A stretch of 64,000 nt of DNA from assembly GCF_018918145.1 (NCBI RefSeq), contig NZ_JAHLPX010000001.1, positions 186,001-250,000 on the forward strand. Direction: 5' to 3'. The number at the start of each line of letters is the position of its first letter. Within the stretch, counting starts at the first letter, position 1. A program made the position numbers and the translations under genes. Positions 25,333 to 34,444 of the stretch are shown piece after piece. This DNA is from Anaerotignum sp. MSJ-24 (GTDB taxonomy: Bacteria > Bacillota > Clostridia > Lachnospirales > Anaerotignaceae). Under the pieces are notes generated by a model. That model was not told the DNA's origin and searched no databases. It worked only from the letters and a program-made list of their open reading frames with translations.

Positions 25333-26805
25333 TTATTCACTATAAACCGTATATCCGTTTTTACCGTTTTTCTTGGTTTCATAGAGTGCCTTATCCGCAC
25401 ACTTACTCAGTTCAATATAGCTTTTTCCGTTATTTGGTGCGTATGCAATGCCTACACTTATACTTACTCTTAAATCGGGAAATTCATCTATTTTTATCTG
25501 CTGTATGCTTTCGATAAGCTGTTCTGCTTTTCTTTCTGCAATTTCCTTTGAAGCGACATTTTTCATAAGCACACAAAACTCATCTCCGCCTATTCTGCCC
25601 TTAATATCGCTGTCACGGAAAACCGAAAGCAGTGATGCTCCGATTGCCGCCAGCACCCTATCACCGGTGGTATGGCCATAGGTATCGTTTACGCTCTTAA
25701 AACAATCGACATCAAACATCAAAAATGCCTGAACTCCGCTGATTGTATATGTAGTTTTCAGATATCTGTCTATACTATGCTCAGCAGTGGATTTATTATA
25801 TATATTGGTAAGCTCATCGATGGATGCAGAACGTATAAGCTCACGCTGTCTTTTCATATTGATATATAAAAGTTGCAAAACGCTCAACCCGACCATAATC
25901 GCACAGAAAACAAAGAGATAAGCCTCATACACACCGATAAAGGTATAGTCCTGCTGTGCCGTAGCTATCGGAACAATATAGCATATCATCCAGTTGTCTG
26001 TTCCTAAAGGAGTATATGCCAAATATCGGTCATTTTTTCTGTCATCATCTATTCCGAGCTTAACAACGCCGCTTGATTTGTTTTCGAAAGCGGTTTTGAC
26101 AGTTTCGATTGTATCATTTCCTCTGAAAGTACTATTTTCAAAATAATCAAAGAAGTTGTTGCTTATCGTAATGCCTCTGTAATGTTCGTTTCCGTCATAG
26201 GTAACGATATTGCCTTCTTTATTGACAATAATGCTGTAACCGATGCCATCAAACATATCCTCGAAAAGCATATGGCTAAGATTATATATGTCATAAGAGC
26301 CACCGAGAACACCGATAATAACATCATCTTTATATATCGGAACGGCAAGTATAACCTTGGTTTCGCCGTCAATCTTACTCAAAATAGGATCGCTGACCGA
26401 ACTATTTCCTTTCATTGCATCTTGAAAATATTTTCTGGCTGCAACATTGCTGGTTGCACCGTCACTGTAATATGAATTGCCATCTCCGTCAATTATTGCA
26501 ACACGGTTGAAATTTGTACTGTCAACAACATACGAAATCATATCAAAATTGTCATCAGACAACAGATCATCGGATTCGGCAAGCTTCATTGCAATCGAAT
26601 CAAGAAACTGAAAATGCAAATTCAATGTATCATTAAGATGTTCACTCTGCCTTGATAAATTGATGAGCAGTATTTTCTCGGAATTAATATCAACCGACTT
26701 TTGAACACTTATAAAGAAACCCATTATACCCATAGCAACCGAACACAATAAAAATACGATTACCCTGGCATATTTCCGCAGTTGTATGCTATCACTTTTA
26801 ATCAT
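25333..26805 (-). CDS. Membrane diguanylate cyclase with extracellular Cache sensor
   Basis: 490 residues from the ATG at 26805, preceded by GGGGGAGG. Membrane segment (about 13-33), an extracellular dCache-like sensor (about 40-280) with VAIIDGDGNSYYSDG and GVLGGSYDIYNLSHML, a second membrane segment (about 290-312) and a C-terminal GGDEF domain. The active-site motif GGDEF (406-410) is intact and preceded by the inhibitory site RDSD (397-400). It makes c-di-GMP from two GTP in response to an unknown external ligand; product inhibition is expected. Confidence 0.92.
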   Translation of the reverse strand: MIKSDSIQLRKYARVIVFLLCSVAMGIMGFFISVQKSVDINSEKILLINLSRQSEHLNDTLNLHFQFLDSIAMKLAESDDLLSDDNFDMISYVVDSTNFNRVAIIDGDGNSYYSDGATSNVAARKYFQDAMKGNSSVSDPILSKIDGETKVILAVPIYKDDVIIGVLGGSYDIYNLSHMLFEDMFDGIGYSIIVNKEGNIVTYDGNEHYRGITISNNFFDYFENSTFRGNDTIETVKTAFENKSSGVVKLGIDDDRKNDRYLAYTPLGTDNWMICYIVPIATAQQDYTFIGVYEAYLFVFCAIMVGLSVLQLLYINMKRQRELIRSASIDELTNIYNKSTAEHSIDRYLKTTYTISGVQAFLMFDVDCFKSVNDTYGHTTGDRVLAAIGASLLSVFRDSDIKGRIGGDEFCVLMKNVASKEIAERKAEQLIESIQQIKIDEFPDLRVSISVGIAYAPNNGKSYIELSKCADKALYETKKNGKNGYTVYSE

Positions 26806-27244
26806 AATCCTACCTCCCCCACAGATAGTATTAAACATACAAAACAAAGCTATATACTCGGCAAATTATTTAATAAAATTGTACCATTAAATGTCAATAA
26901 TTACAATATACAAACATAACAAAACACATTTTGGGTATTTTAAATAAATTTTATATGTACGTCAATGACATACAGTCGTATTACAGATATACGTATTTAG
27001 AGCTATTTATAAGCAAGTTGTATTTAAAACTATTTTATTTGTTCTTACCGAAATTCCGAACAAATTATTTGATTTGTTTATTTTTAATAAAATATAGCTA
27101 AATAAGTAAATCTGCAAGCAAAATCGGTATTTCGACCGCTGATATGTTTTGAATTAAATAACATATTTTGCTCAAAATCAAAGATTAATCGAGTTATATT
27201 TGTTTTATTAAGCAGATATTTATTTAAAAGTATGATTTATTGTA
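26806..27244. other. AT-rich spacer upstream of the diguanylate cyclase
   Basis: About 440 bases of very AT-rich DNA without ORF or recognisable motif; presumably holds the diguanylate cyclase promoter. Confidence 0.5.
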
Positions 27245-27360
27245 AAACCCTAAGGGCTTTGCTCTTAAACCCACGAACCTTTAAATCGTTCAGAACTTTG
27301 CTTCGCAAAGCTGTCTGCGACAGCCGCATCTTTCTTTGCGGTTCATTGGTTCGACCTAAA
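27245..27360 (+). repeat. Family A repeat with one B module
   Basis: AAGGGCTTTGCTCTT, CCACGAACCTTTAAA, then a B module at about 27288-27346 with stems CTTTGC/GCAAAG and GCTGTC/GACAGC, then TTCGACCTAAACTTT. Confidence 0.7.
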
Positions 27361-27424
27361 CTTTATAAAAATCATTTTAGCAAATGATTTTTTGGACAAT
27401 ATTGTTTTTAAATTTTGTATCAAC

Positions 27425-27695
27425 TTGAACAGCCGATATTTTCAAAATTGCGTTAAAACCGAGCAGTATTCCTGCGAAGACTTAATGGTCATGACTTTTG
27501 CTTTGCAAAAGTTGCTACGCAACCGCACTGTCTTGTGCGGTCAATAATTTTCGTAACTCAAGCGTGTCCGGAAAGGAGAGAGCGCGAGAGAGGAAAGTCG
27601 GACTTCGCAATTTAAGAGCTTCCTCTCTCGCAAAAACGCCCTTGCGACTTGTAAAGCCGCAAAATGATTTTAAAAAATTGCCGATTGTCAAAAAA
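27425..27695 (+). repeat. Family D structured repeat (copy 1) with one B module
   Basis: Backbone blocks: CGAGCAGTATTCCTGCGAAG, a B module (about 27487-27547, ending TGTGCGGTCAAT), GTAACTCAAGCGTGTCCGG, GCGAGAGAGGAAAG, GACTTCGCAATTTAAGAG, CTTCCTCTCTCGC, CCTTGCGACTTGTAAAGCCG, ATTGCCGATTG. GCGAGAGAGGAAG-like and CTTCCTCTCTCGC arms pair over about 12 bp; TGCGAAG pairs with CTTCGCA over a longer distance. Confidence 0.75.
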
Positions 27696-27709
27696 GTATA
27701 CCATATTAC

Positions 27710-27746
27710 AAAAACAGGCATCCGCTTTAAGCAGATACCTGTTTTT
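27710..27746 (-). terminator. Terminator after the cell-wall amidase gene
   Basis: On the minus strand AAAAACAGGTATCTGC pairs with GCGGATGCCTGTTTTT (two G-U pairs), starting 2 bases after the amidase stop codon and ending in a T-run. Confidence 0.85.
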
Positions 27747-27747
27747 C

Positions 27748-30114
27748 TTATCTTAACCTATATGTACTTACTACGCTTTTTATGCCTTTATAAATTCCGT
27801 TGGCAAATGCCTGTCTGCCTTTTGATGAATTGATGAGCGACATATCCTTGCTGTTTGTCATAAATCCTGTTTCTATAAGCGCTGCCGGCACATGAGTTCT
27901 GTTGAGAACAATCAGGTCAGCTCTGTTTTTAACTCCTCTTTTGTATGTGCCTGCATTGGAGCATACATAATTCTGGAGCGTGCTGGCAAGCTGATAACTG
28001 GTGAGATGTCCGTTGCCTTCACCGGAATGTGGTGTATAAAGCACCTCTGTACCGTTAATGCCTGCGTTTCCGACTATTGTATTGCAATGAATTGAAACAA
28101 ACATATCCGCTCCGGCGTTTGCCATATATGCTCGCTTATAGTTATCAACGTAGCTGTCTGTAAGTCGTGTTACATATACCTTTACATTACTGCCTTCGAA
28201 AAGATTATAAACTCGTTTGGCTATATCGAGCGTTATTGCTTTTTCATAAACTCCGTTTACAACCGCACCCGGCATTGAACCGCCGTGTCCTGCATCAAGA
28301 ACAACAACCGCATCATAAACCGTTCTCGGATCTACCTGATCAATATAAATATATCCGCCGTTTTCATAAATATTATACTCGGCAATAAGGCTCGGAGTTA
28401 TTGTTATACGTGTCTTTCCGTTGACAGTTGAGAACACTGCCGAAGAAATATAAGCCGCCTGTGCATTATTACTTGAATAGCTTAATCTCTTTGAGCCGTA
28501 CGCACTGCTGTAATCTCCGTTAAGATAAATGATATGGTTTCCTGTATAAGGATCATACGAGGTTGTTATTGCCGAAGCCTTAAGATTGCCTGTCTGAGTA
28601 AAACGAAGAGTTTTTCCGTCGTTTATAATGCTTTCGGAAATTGATCTGACAGGTTTTTTAAGCACTATTCTTAAATATCCATCGCCTGTTGTGGTTGTGT
28701 ACTCTGTTCCGTTTGAAACCTCAAGAACAACTCTTGTGCTTGTGAGCGAGAACTGGCTCATACGGATAGTGTTTATATAATGCGTTGGAATAACATCGGG
28801 AAGTGAACCGATATTCTTTGAGGAATCATCAATATCGACAACTATACGGTACGGCTTATTGAGCATGAATGTATTATAATCCGGTGTTTCGTCCGCATAT
28901 ATTGTTACTATGTCGTTTGTTCCGTCATCATCAAAGGTAATTCTTCTTACGGCGTTAAGTGTATTTCCAAGCTCGTCCTCCCCTGTCGAAGGAGTTGACG
29001 GATTATCTGTATCTTCGCCGATAATCGGTGACGAAGGATTGGTTGTTGTTCCTCCTGTTGAACCGCCGGAACCGAAGCTTACAACGATTCCTGTTCCATC
29101 TGTGGTCTTTTTAACCGAATAATCGCCTGCCGCCTCGGTAAGGTCGAATACAACCCTTACTATTTTATAAGGCTCCATTGCGTTCTGTGCAATTCTTATT
29201 CTTTCGACAGGTGCATCGTTGACTGCCATATTTGTGTTTTCAACGGCAATATTTCCGCCGTAAATATCGACTGCAACCTTTGAACCGAGAACTGTGGCAT
29301 ATTTATACTGCCATATATTTCCCGATGTCTTAATTGTGTAAGCATCGTTTCCGTTTGCCGCAACACCGGTTACCCTTACCTCATTGGCACTCGAAGATAC
29401 ATTTGTATCTATTTCCGATGCGTCAACATGGGAAAGGTCTGTTACCTTATTGGGATCCTGCGTTGTATCGGAGCCGATAACACTTCCGCCTGTATTTCCG
29501 GTGTTATTGTTATCGTTGTTGTCATTATTATCATTGCTGCCGCTATTATCGTTATTAGTATCTCCGCTGTTGTCCGGCTCTTCCGTAGGATTATCGGGAA
29601 CAGTCACCGTACCGTCGCCGCCGAGAACATAGGAGATTATATTTACGGTTCTTGTGGCATCGTCCCAGCCGACTGTTGCACCGACTGCCTCCGCAATGGC
29701 TCTTACGGGAACCATTGTCCTGTCGTTTATTATCATCGGAGCAACGTCCATATTGAAGGCTGTGCCGTTCATTGTGCCTGCCTTATTGTTTATATACATT
29801 ATTACCTCATCGCCGTTTTCAAAATCAGCGGTAATCTTTTCGGTCTTGCTGTCCCAGCGCACCGTTGCACCCATTGCCTCGAATATGGCTCTGAGCGGCA
29901 CAAGAGTTCTGCCGTTGATTATTACCGGCGGCATATCGAGATTTTCCAGCTCGTTGTCATCAACAACAACATGAACCTCCTTCTCTCTGTATGACACCGT
30001 TCTGCCGTTGTAGGTCAAATTCATATTTATCACTCGCACACTTGCCGCCATCGCACCACAGCTCATAAGTACGGTAAGCACGAGCGAAACAATAATCAAT
30101 TTTAAATGCTTCAT
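27748..30114 (-). CDS. N-acetylmuramoyl-L-alanine amidase with stalk and AMIN domains
   Basis: 788 residues from the ATG at 30114, preceded by GAGGTGGAG. Signal peptide (1-24); two copper-amine-oxidase-type units (about 45-170: VPLRAIFEAMGATVRWDSKT and VPVRAIAEAVGATVGWDDAT); an Asp/Asn/Gly low-complexity linker (about 180-225); two AMIN-like beta domains (about 245-345 and 390-490); and a C-terminal Amidase_3 domain. Its zinc and catalytic residues are in LDAGHGG, YEKAITLD, VSIHCN and ALIETGFM. It cuts the bond between MurNAc and L-Ala at the cell surface; AMIN domains usually bind the wall. Stand-alone gene with its own terminator. Confidence 0.92.
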   Translation of the reverse strand: MKHLKLIIVSLVLTVLMSCGAMAASVRVINMNLTYNGRTVSYREKEVHVVVDDNELENLDMPPVIINGRTLVPLRAIFEAMGATVRWDSKTEKITADFENGDEVIMYINNKAGTMNGTAFNMDVAPMIINDRTMVPVRAIAEAVGATVGWDDATRTVNIISYVLGGDGTVTVPDNPTEEPDNSGDTNNDNSGSNDNNDNNDNNNTGNTGGSVIGSDTTQDPNKVTDLSHVDASEIDTNVSSSANEVRVTGVAANGNDAYTIKTSGNIWQYKYATVLGSKVAVDIYGGNIAVENTNMAVNDAPVERIRIAQNAMEPYKIVRVVFDLTEAAGDYSVKKTTDGTGIVVSFGSGGSTGGTTTNPSSPIIGEDTDNPSTPSTGEDELGNTLNAVRRITFDDDGTNDIVTIYADETPDYNTFMLNKPYRIVVDIDDSSKNIGSLPDVIPTHYINTIRMSQFSLTSTRVVLEVSNGTEYTTTTGDGYLRIVLKKPVRSISESIINDGKTLRFTQTGNLKASAITTSYDPYTGNHIIYLNGDYSSAYGSKRLSYSSNNAQAAYISSAVFSTVNGKTRITITPSLIAEYNIYENGGYIYIDQVDPRTVYDAVVVLDAGHGGSMPGAVVNGVYEKAITLDIAKRVYNLFEGSNVKVYVTRLTDSYVDNYKRAYMANAGADMFVSIHCNTIVGNAGINGTEVLYTPHSGEGNGHLTSYQLASTLQNYVCSNAGTYKRGVKNRADLIVLNRTHVPAALIETGFMTNSKDMSLINSSKGRQAFANGIYKGIKSVVSTYRLR

Positions 30115-30285
30115 TGCTCCACCTCTGTTTATTACAAAATTATTAACGGTAACAGTATAGCACAAAATGACGTATTTGGGATAAATTTATTTAGATATGA
30201 AGAAATATTAATAATTTTGTAAAATTATTGGAAAAATATATAGGATTTATTTCATTCAAATTTGTAAATAATTAAATTAAAGACT

Positions 30286-30342
30286 TATGGGACTTTGTCC
30301 CATACCCTACAAGCCTTTAAAAAGGCTTGACCTAAATTTTGA
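30286..30342 (+). repeat. Family A repeat (short form)
   Basis: TATGGGACTTTGTCCCATA, CCCTAC, AAGCCTTTAAAAAGGCTT, GACCTAAATTTTG, without B modules: the uninterrupted version of the element seen split at 8.9 and 54.7 kb. Confidence 0.75.
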
Positions 30343-30374
30343 TTTAAAATTTTATATTATTAGAGGTAATGTAT

Positions 30375-30515
30375 ATGAAATTACAATGCAGACTTAATTG
30401 CATTCACTCTCAATACGGCATATGCCGCATAAAAGCCCTCAACAGACGGCAATCCCTTGCGTGCAGTCCATGCCCGTATTTTGAGCAGAACACAGCAAGG
30501 GATATTAAAAACTAA
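30375..30515 (+). CDS. Small Cys-rich protein, 46 residues
   Basis: ATG at 30375 with GAGGT 7 bases upstream. Five Cys residues (positions 5, 9, 17, 30, 33) in a CxxxC...C...CxxC pattern suggest a small zinc-binding fold; the other residues are basic (RIKALNRRQ). Its stop overlaps by 3 bases the end of the convergent phage-type gene at 30512. Function unknown; it could also be a chance ORF. Confidence 0.45.
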   Translation: MKLQCRLNCIHSQYGICRIKALNRRQSLACSPCPYFEQNTARDIKN

Positions 30516-31918
30516 AAATTGAGGTTAAATTTTGACTTCACATAATTATTAGCCGCATTTATGCCGACAAAGTCAAATATGCTCGGCGTTTTATTTGCTT
30601 TTGTGCTTTCAGAGCTTTTTGCGTTTTTTGTACTTTTAGTCTTAGTGCTTTTCTTTGTGCCGGACGTTCTTCTGCCATAGGACACCGTCTTTGTGTTTGC
30701 CGCAATATACGCCGAACGCATAGCCGAAATTTCGCTGTCGGTATAGCCGAGCTGTTTATAGCCGTCAAATATGCCATAGTCCGCAAGCGTATCTGCCCTA
30801 TCGGAAAGCCTGTCATACTCGGTCTTTTCTGCCGATGCCTTCTGCTTGTCCAGTGCAAGCTGATAGTTAAGCTCATCATAATAGCTGTCATTTTTCAGCT
30901 TATCCGCAGAAAGCTGATAATCCATAAGCTTGAGGTTATATTCCTGCTGACGGTAAAGCTGGTTTTCATACGCACTTAACGCCTTAAGCCAGTATTCCGT
31001 TTCTGCCTCGGCAATATCGCTGTTTGCCGAAAGCTGTGCATTGGCTATCTGTGTATCCATGCTTTTATTCATATATAAACGGTTGGTTTCGTTTTCGTTT
31101 ACCGCATTCTCATAATCCGCCGCTAACTGCAATGCCGCAGTTTCGCTCATGCCGCCGTAAAGTCCCATTGCCGCAAGCTGTTGAGGAAGCTTAAGCTGTG
31201 CCTGCATTCCCGTTACATACGCCTGTCGTGCTATCTCGTCAAACTTACGCTCATAGTCCTCTCTGTCGGCATTAAGGTTGTTTATGAGTATATCGGTTCT
31301 CGCCTGTATAGCCGCCGCCTGTCTTTTTGCCGCAGCCGAATACTGACCGAACCAATCCACAGACGGCTCTGACGAAAGCGAAGGAATGCCGGAGCCTATG
31401 CCGCTTATGTTAAGCGAATCACTCTGTCCCTTTGCATATGCTCCCGATATATCCGAGCCGCCGAAGCCCTTCATATAATCATAGCCGTAAACGCCGCTTA
31501 AATATTCCGCCTGTCTTTTTGCCATGTCATATGCTTTGCCGTAGCCCTTATCCGAGGAATATATGTCCCTTGTAAAGCCTTTTTTGCCACTGCCGTCACC
31601 AACAGCCGTAACGCCGTAGTTATAGCTGTTGCCGGTAAGCGAGCCTTTTCCGTAGGTCGTTGCCGAAACAAGGTCTACCTTGGACAAATCCTTTCCTGCC
31701 TTTTCTGCCGCATCTCTGTAATCGGTTGCATTGGAATAGGTAACACTGCCGTCCGACCAGCGGAAAGCCGTTTCCCTGTTGGAATATCCCATGCCTCTGC
31801 CATAGCCTCCGGCACTGCTGTCGGCTTTTGTTTCTGTCGCTACATTATTATTTTCTTTTTTCTTTTCGCCCTTATCTGTGCTGTCTATGAGCTTTCCTCC
31901 GCTAAACGTATATTGCAT
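30512..31918 (-). CDS. Phage coiled-coil protein, possible ejection/virion protein
   Basis: 468 residues. N-terminus (1-30) Lys/Glu-rich, residues 35-190 Gly/Tyr/Ser-rich, then a long predicted coiled-coil (about 195-375) rich in Ala, Gln and Glu, and a Lys/Ser/Thr-rich tail before IFDFVGINAANNYVKSKFNL. No enzymatic motif. The start overlaps the endolysin stop by one base. Internal virion or ejection proteins of short-tailed phages have this composition, but the assignment is inference. Confidence 0.6.
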   Translation of the reverse strand: MQYTFSGGKLIDSTDKGEKKKENNNVATETKADSSAGGYGRGMGYSNRETAFRWSDGSVTYSNATDYRDAAEKAGKDLSKVDLVSATTYGKGSLTGNSYNYGVTAVGDGSGKKGFTRDIYSSDKGYGKAYDMAKRQAEYLSGVYGYDYMKGFGGSDISGAYAKGQSDSLNISGIGSGIPSLSSEPSVDWFGQYSAAAKRQAAAIQARTDILINNLNADREDYERKFDEIARQAYVTGMQAQLKLPQQLAAMGLYGGMSETAALQLAADYENAVNENETNRLYMNKSMDTQIANAQLSANSDIAEAETEYWLKALSAYENQLYRQQEYNLKLMDYQLSADKLKNDSYYDELNYQLALDKQKASAEKTEYDRLSDRADTLADYGIFDGYKQLGYTDSEISAMRSAYIAANTKTVSYGRRTSGTKKSTKTKSTKNAKSSESTKANKTPSIFDFVGINAANNYVKSKFNLNF

Positions 31919-32604
31919 TACATCATCTCCTTTGTCCTTCTGAGCATTGAAACAAGCTCCTCTCTTGTGACGAAGGCTCTGTATCTCATGCCGCCCTCGT
32001 CACCGACAATAATTCCGTTTTCTTCTGCCCATTTTCTGTCATCTGCCGACCATGCCGACGGAGAAAGCCTGTCACGTTTATTCAGCTCCGCATTAAATCT
32101 TTCGCCGAAAGCCTTATCCGACATATCTGCCATGTATCTTTTCACCCTTTCCAAAAAGTATTTCCAGTCAATTTCTTCCTTTATATAGTTCCTGTCAATT
32201 AGTATTCTCGGGCAGTTTTTTCCGCTCCAGTCAAAATGTCTGACTATCTCGTTTTCGCTTAAGCCAAACTCCAAAGCCTTTTCCGCCGTAAGCTGTGCCG
32301 CATTTTCTACTGCCTTCTTTCGGTTGCCGCTTTCGCAAATTTCTATTGAAAGCGAATGACGGTTGCCGTCGGCAGAACCGCAATGCCAGGCCTCCTCATT
32401 GTCGGGAATCGCATGGATTATATTGCTGTCATCAACGCAGTAATGCCATGCCGCCTGTCTTGTGTTGGCAGGATTGTCGAGCCATTTTCTTTCGCCGAGT
32501 GCCGTACTGTGCGGATTTGCGGTTGAATGTATGGTTATTGTTGTTTTGGGATATGCACCGCCCGGTCTAAGGCGGTGTCCCTTTGATAAAAGCATTTCTG
32601 TCAT
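31918..32604 (-). CDS. Phage endolysin: N-acetylmuramoyl-L-alanine amidase (Amidase_2) with C-terminal SLH-like segment
   Basis: 228 residues. Amidase_2/PGRP-type zinc ligands and catalytic residues are visible in ITIHSTAN (first His), AAWHYCVDD, VRHFDWSGKNCPRIL (second His and Cys ligands). The last 55 residues (SAWSADDRKWAEENGIIVGD...TREELVSML) look like an SLH/wall-binding repeat. No signal peptide, so release depends on the holin two genes upstream. It overlaps the holin gene by 4 bases. Confidence 0.9.
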   Translation of the reverse strand: MTEMLLSKGHRLRPGGAYPKTTITIHSTANPHSTALGERKWLDNPANTRQAAWHYCVDDSNIIHAIPDNEEAWHCGSADGNRHSLSIEICESGNRKKAVENAAQLTAEKALEFGLSENEIVRHFDWSGKNCPRILIDRNYIKEEIDWKYFLERVKRYMADMSDKAFGERFNAELNKRDRLSPSAWSADDRKWAEENGIIVGDEGGMRYRAFVTREELVSMLRRTKEMM

Positions 32605-32870
32605 AAATTATCACCGTTTTTTATTAGATTTCTAAACATTTCATATAATCCTGTACTTGCAAGACCACTGAAAAGTCCGCCTAAAAGTATCTCTGCCGTA
32701 AAGGCTTTGTTTACCCATATATTTATTGCCACACCGAGAACACCCATGGCAAGCGGTATAAAACGGTTAATGCCATCGTTTGGCACAATGTTTTTGATTA
32801 TATATCCTATACAGAGGCATATACCGACAATGAGCGGAACTGCCATATTAGAAAGAAAATCCATATTCAT
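32601..32870 (-). CDS. Phage holin
   Basis: 89 residues from the second in-frame ATG (32870), which is 8 bases after GGAG; the first ATG is only 2 bases away. Two to three membrane helices: AVPLIVGICLCIGYIIKNIV, then FIPLAMGVLGVAINIWV, then LLGGLFSGLASTGLYEM. Resembles the Hol44/holin superfamily V type. It would permeabilise the membrane to release the endolysin. Confidence 0.82.
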   Translation of the reverse strand: MNMDFLSNMAVPLIVGICLCIGYIIKNIVPNDGINRFIPLAMGVLGVAINIWVNKAFTAEILLGGLFSGLASTGLYEMFRNLIKNGDNL

Positions 32871-32890
32871 ACACATTTCTCCTTTGCTTT

Positions 32891-33160
32891 TTATGATGCC
32901 TTTTCGAGTACCTCTATCCTTCTGTTTGCCGATTTTATTTTTTCAGCCTCAATATCCATACGCTTTTCAAGGTTATAGGTACGTTCCACAAGTGTATTGT
33001 GCTTATCGACTCTCGCCGTAAGCTCCGTAAGTCTGTAATCGATAAGCTCGATTGTGCGTTCATGCTTTTTCTGTGCCATAATATACTGGCTTCTGTTGTT
33101 TATCATACAGACCAAAAGCGTTACAGCCGCACTTATAAATGAAGGTAAAATATTATTCAT
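32891..33160 (-). CDS. Phage membrane-anchored coiled-coil protein (lysis-module type)
   Basis: 89 residues from the ATG at 33160 (GGGGAGAG upstream). One N-terminal membrane helix (LPSFISAAVTLLVCMI), then a heptad-rich coiled coil to the end with basic and acidic residues. The layout resembles XhlA/haemolysin-type partners of holins, and it lies directly before the holin gene. Function inferred from context. Confidence 0.6.
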   Translation of the reverse strand: MNNILPSFISAAVTLLVCMINNRSQYIMAQKKHERTIELIDYRLTELTARVDKHNTLVERTYNLEKRMDIEAEKIKSANRRIEVLEKAS

Positions 33161-33578
33161 TTTCTTCACTCTCCCCAAGCATTAGATAAAGCTGTCTTAA
33201 AAGCTCACAATCGTTTTTCTTCGCCTCATTGCCCTTTGTTATGATTACCTTTCTGTCATGTATAACCTTGTCGGGAGTATAGAATTTATCCTCTCTCGTT
33301 TTGGCAAGGTACACATAGCATGGGCCTGCTCCCCATACCGTATATACGCTGTTGTTAAGGAACGGAAGCCCTTCATGTGCATATACCTCGTCTGTCATAA
33401 CATATTTTCCGCTTTCTGCCGCTATGTCCTCCCATTCGGACGCATGAAGAAGTCCGTATTTATCCTTATAGAGGAACACAACTCCGTCATCGGGTATTTC
33501 TGTCTTTTTTCCGTCCTCATATATGTAATTATGATGTGATGCGGCTCTTTCGCCTTTATTTATGATTAATTTTCTCAA
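33153..33578 (-). CDS. Phage hypothetical protein
   Basis: 141 residues, TTG start at 33578, coupled to the XkdX stop (TAATTG). Soluble, aromatic-rich; stretches such as VVFLYKDKYGLLHASEWED and VYTVWGAGPCYVYLAKTRED do not match a family I can name. Typical position for a small tail or baseplate-associated protein in clostridial phages. Confidence 0.6.
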   Translation of the reverse strand: MRKLIINKGERAASHHNYIYEDGKKTEIPDDGVVFLYKDKYGLLHASEWEDIAAESGKYVMTDEVYAHEGLPFLNNSVYTVWGAGPCYVYLAKTREDKFYTPDKVIHDRKVIITKGNEAKKNDCELLRQLYLMLGESEENE

Positions 33579-33713
33579 TTAGTTTTTCTCCTTTCCTGTG
33601 ATAAGCTTATATTCCTCAGCTGTTATTTTTCCCTTTTCCACTGCCTTTGCCACCTGTGCGTCACTCCAAAGGCCCTTGTCGTAAAAGCCCTTTATTTTTT
33701 CAAACCAGTCCAA
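33579..33713 (-). CDS. XkdX-family phage protein
   Basis: 44 residues with a TTG start at 33713 (AAAGGAG 6 bases upstream); too short for ordinary calling. The sequence DWFEKIKGFYDKGLWSD then AVEKGKITAEEYKLITG is the XkdX signature of PBSX-like and other Firmicutes phages. XkdX genes sit between tail-fibre and lysis genes, exactly as here; their function is unknown. Confidence 0.88.
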   Translation of the reverse strand: MDWFEKIKGFYDKGLWSDAQVAKAVEKGKITAEEYKLITGKEKN

Positions 33714-33728
33714 AGCCGTTCTCCTTTC

Positions 33729-33941
33729 TTATTCCGAAACCATAACAAGATATGCAGTATCGGCCTCGATTTTATCGAGCTGTGACACCCTGCTTTCAAT
33801 ATGCCAGTCGCCGTCGTAATAATATCTTCCGAGAACATCATCATTCTCGTCTATCTCAACCGCATTTTTTCCGACAGGCTCGCCTATGCCGACCGAAACA
33901 CAGCAGTCGTTTTTATCCAGAACCGCATAAAACATATTCAT
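33729..33941 (-). CDS. Small phage tail-region protein
   Basis: 70 residues, acidic: MNMFYAVLDKNDCCVSVG, VEIDENDDVLGRYYYDGDWH. The pattern of an N-terminal 'current value' strand and C-terminal helix is common in short proteins next to XkdX, but no function is known. Confidence 0.6.
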   Translation of the reverse strand: MNMFYAVLDKNDCCVSVGIGEPVGKNAVEIDENDDVLGRYYYDGDWHIESRVSQLDKIEADTAYLVMVSE

Positions 33942-33953
33942 TCCTCCTTAAAA

Positions 33954-34442
33954 TTAATCCACCGAAATATCCGCTTTATCGCTTATGACATCTGCCATAA
34001 ATTTAATGTTTGCAATATTGGTGCTGTATCCACCCATAACTCCGCTTATTGTTACCGCCACTCCGGCAGAAACCGCAAGTACAGCCGTCTTTGTTTCAGT
34101 TGCCACAGACGAGCTGTTTTTAATGCTCAATATGGTTGTTCCGTCTGCCTTAAGCTCGACCGCCGGCTTGGAGCTTGATGTGCTTTTTCCGGTGAGCGTT
34201 GCCATAACGGTTATTTTTCCGGAGCATGATGGAGTTATGCTGAACGAAAAGGCTGTCTTGCCGCCGGAATGCTCCGCAATAACGTGGCTGCCTTCGTAGA
34301 ACCTGAAGCCGCCCTCTGCCGAAGAAATTATTTTGTTTAGCTTGCCCATTGCGGTTGTATCTCCGCTGTCCGATGCCGAACCTATGGTGCTTTTCACTTC
34401 CTCCAGAGTTGACTGCTTAGCTATGTAGATTTCCCCTGCCAT
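33954..34442 (-). CDS. Phage virion-associated protein, probably fibre or tail decoration
   Basis: 162 residues. N-terminal helix (AKQSTLEEVKSTIGSASD), then a beta-rich, Ser/Thr/Gly-rich region (FSFSITPSCSGKITVMATLT, VSAGVAVTISGVMGG), as in fibre or carbohydrate-binding modules. Located 2 bases downstream of the repeat fibre gene. Confidence 0.6.
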   Translation of the reverse strand: MAGEIYIAKQSTLEEVKSTIGSASDSGDTTAMGKLNKIISSAEGGFRFYEGSHVIAEHSGGKTAFSFSITPSCSGKITVMATLTGKSTSSSKPAVELKADGTTILSIKNSSSVATETKTAVLAVSAGVAVTISGVMGGYSTNIANIKFMADVISDKADISVD

Positions 34443-34444
34443 TT

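Noticed and set aside
30286-30515. Attachment site at the left end of the phage operon.
   Set aside because: No tRNA gene, no integrase and no direct repeat shared with the right end near 44.0 kb were seen.
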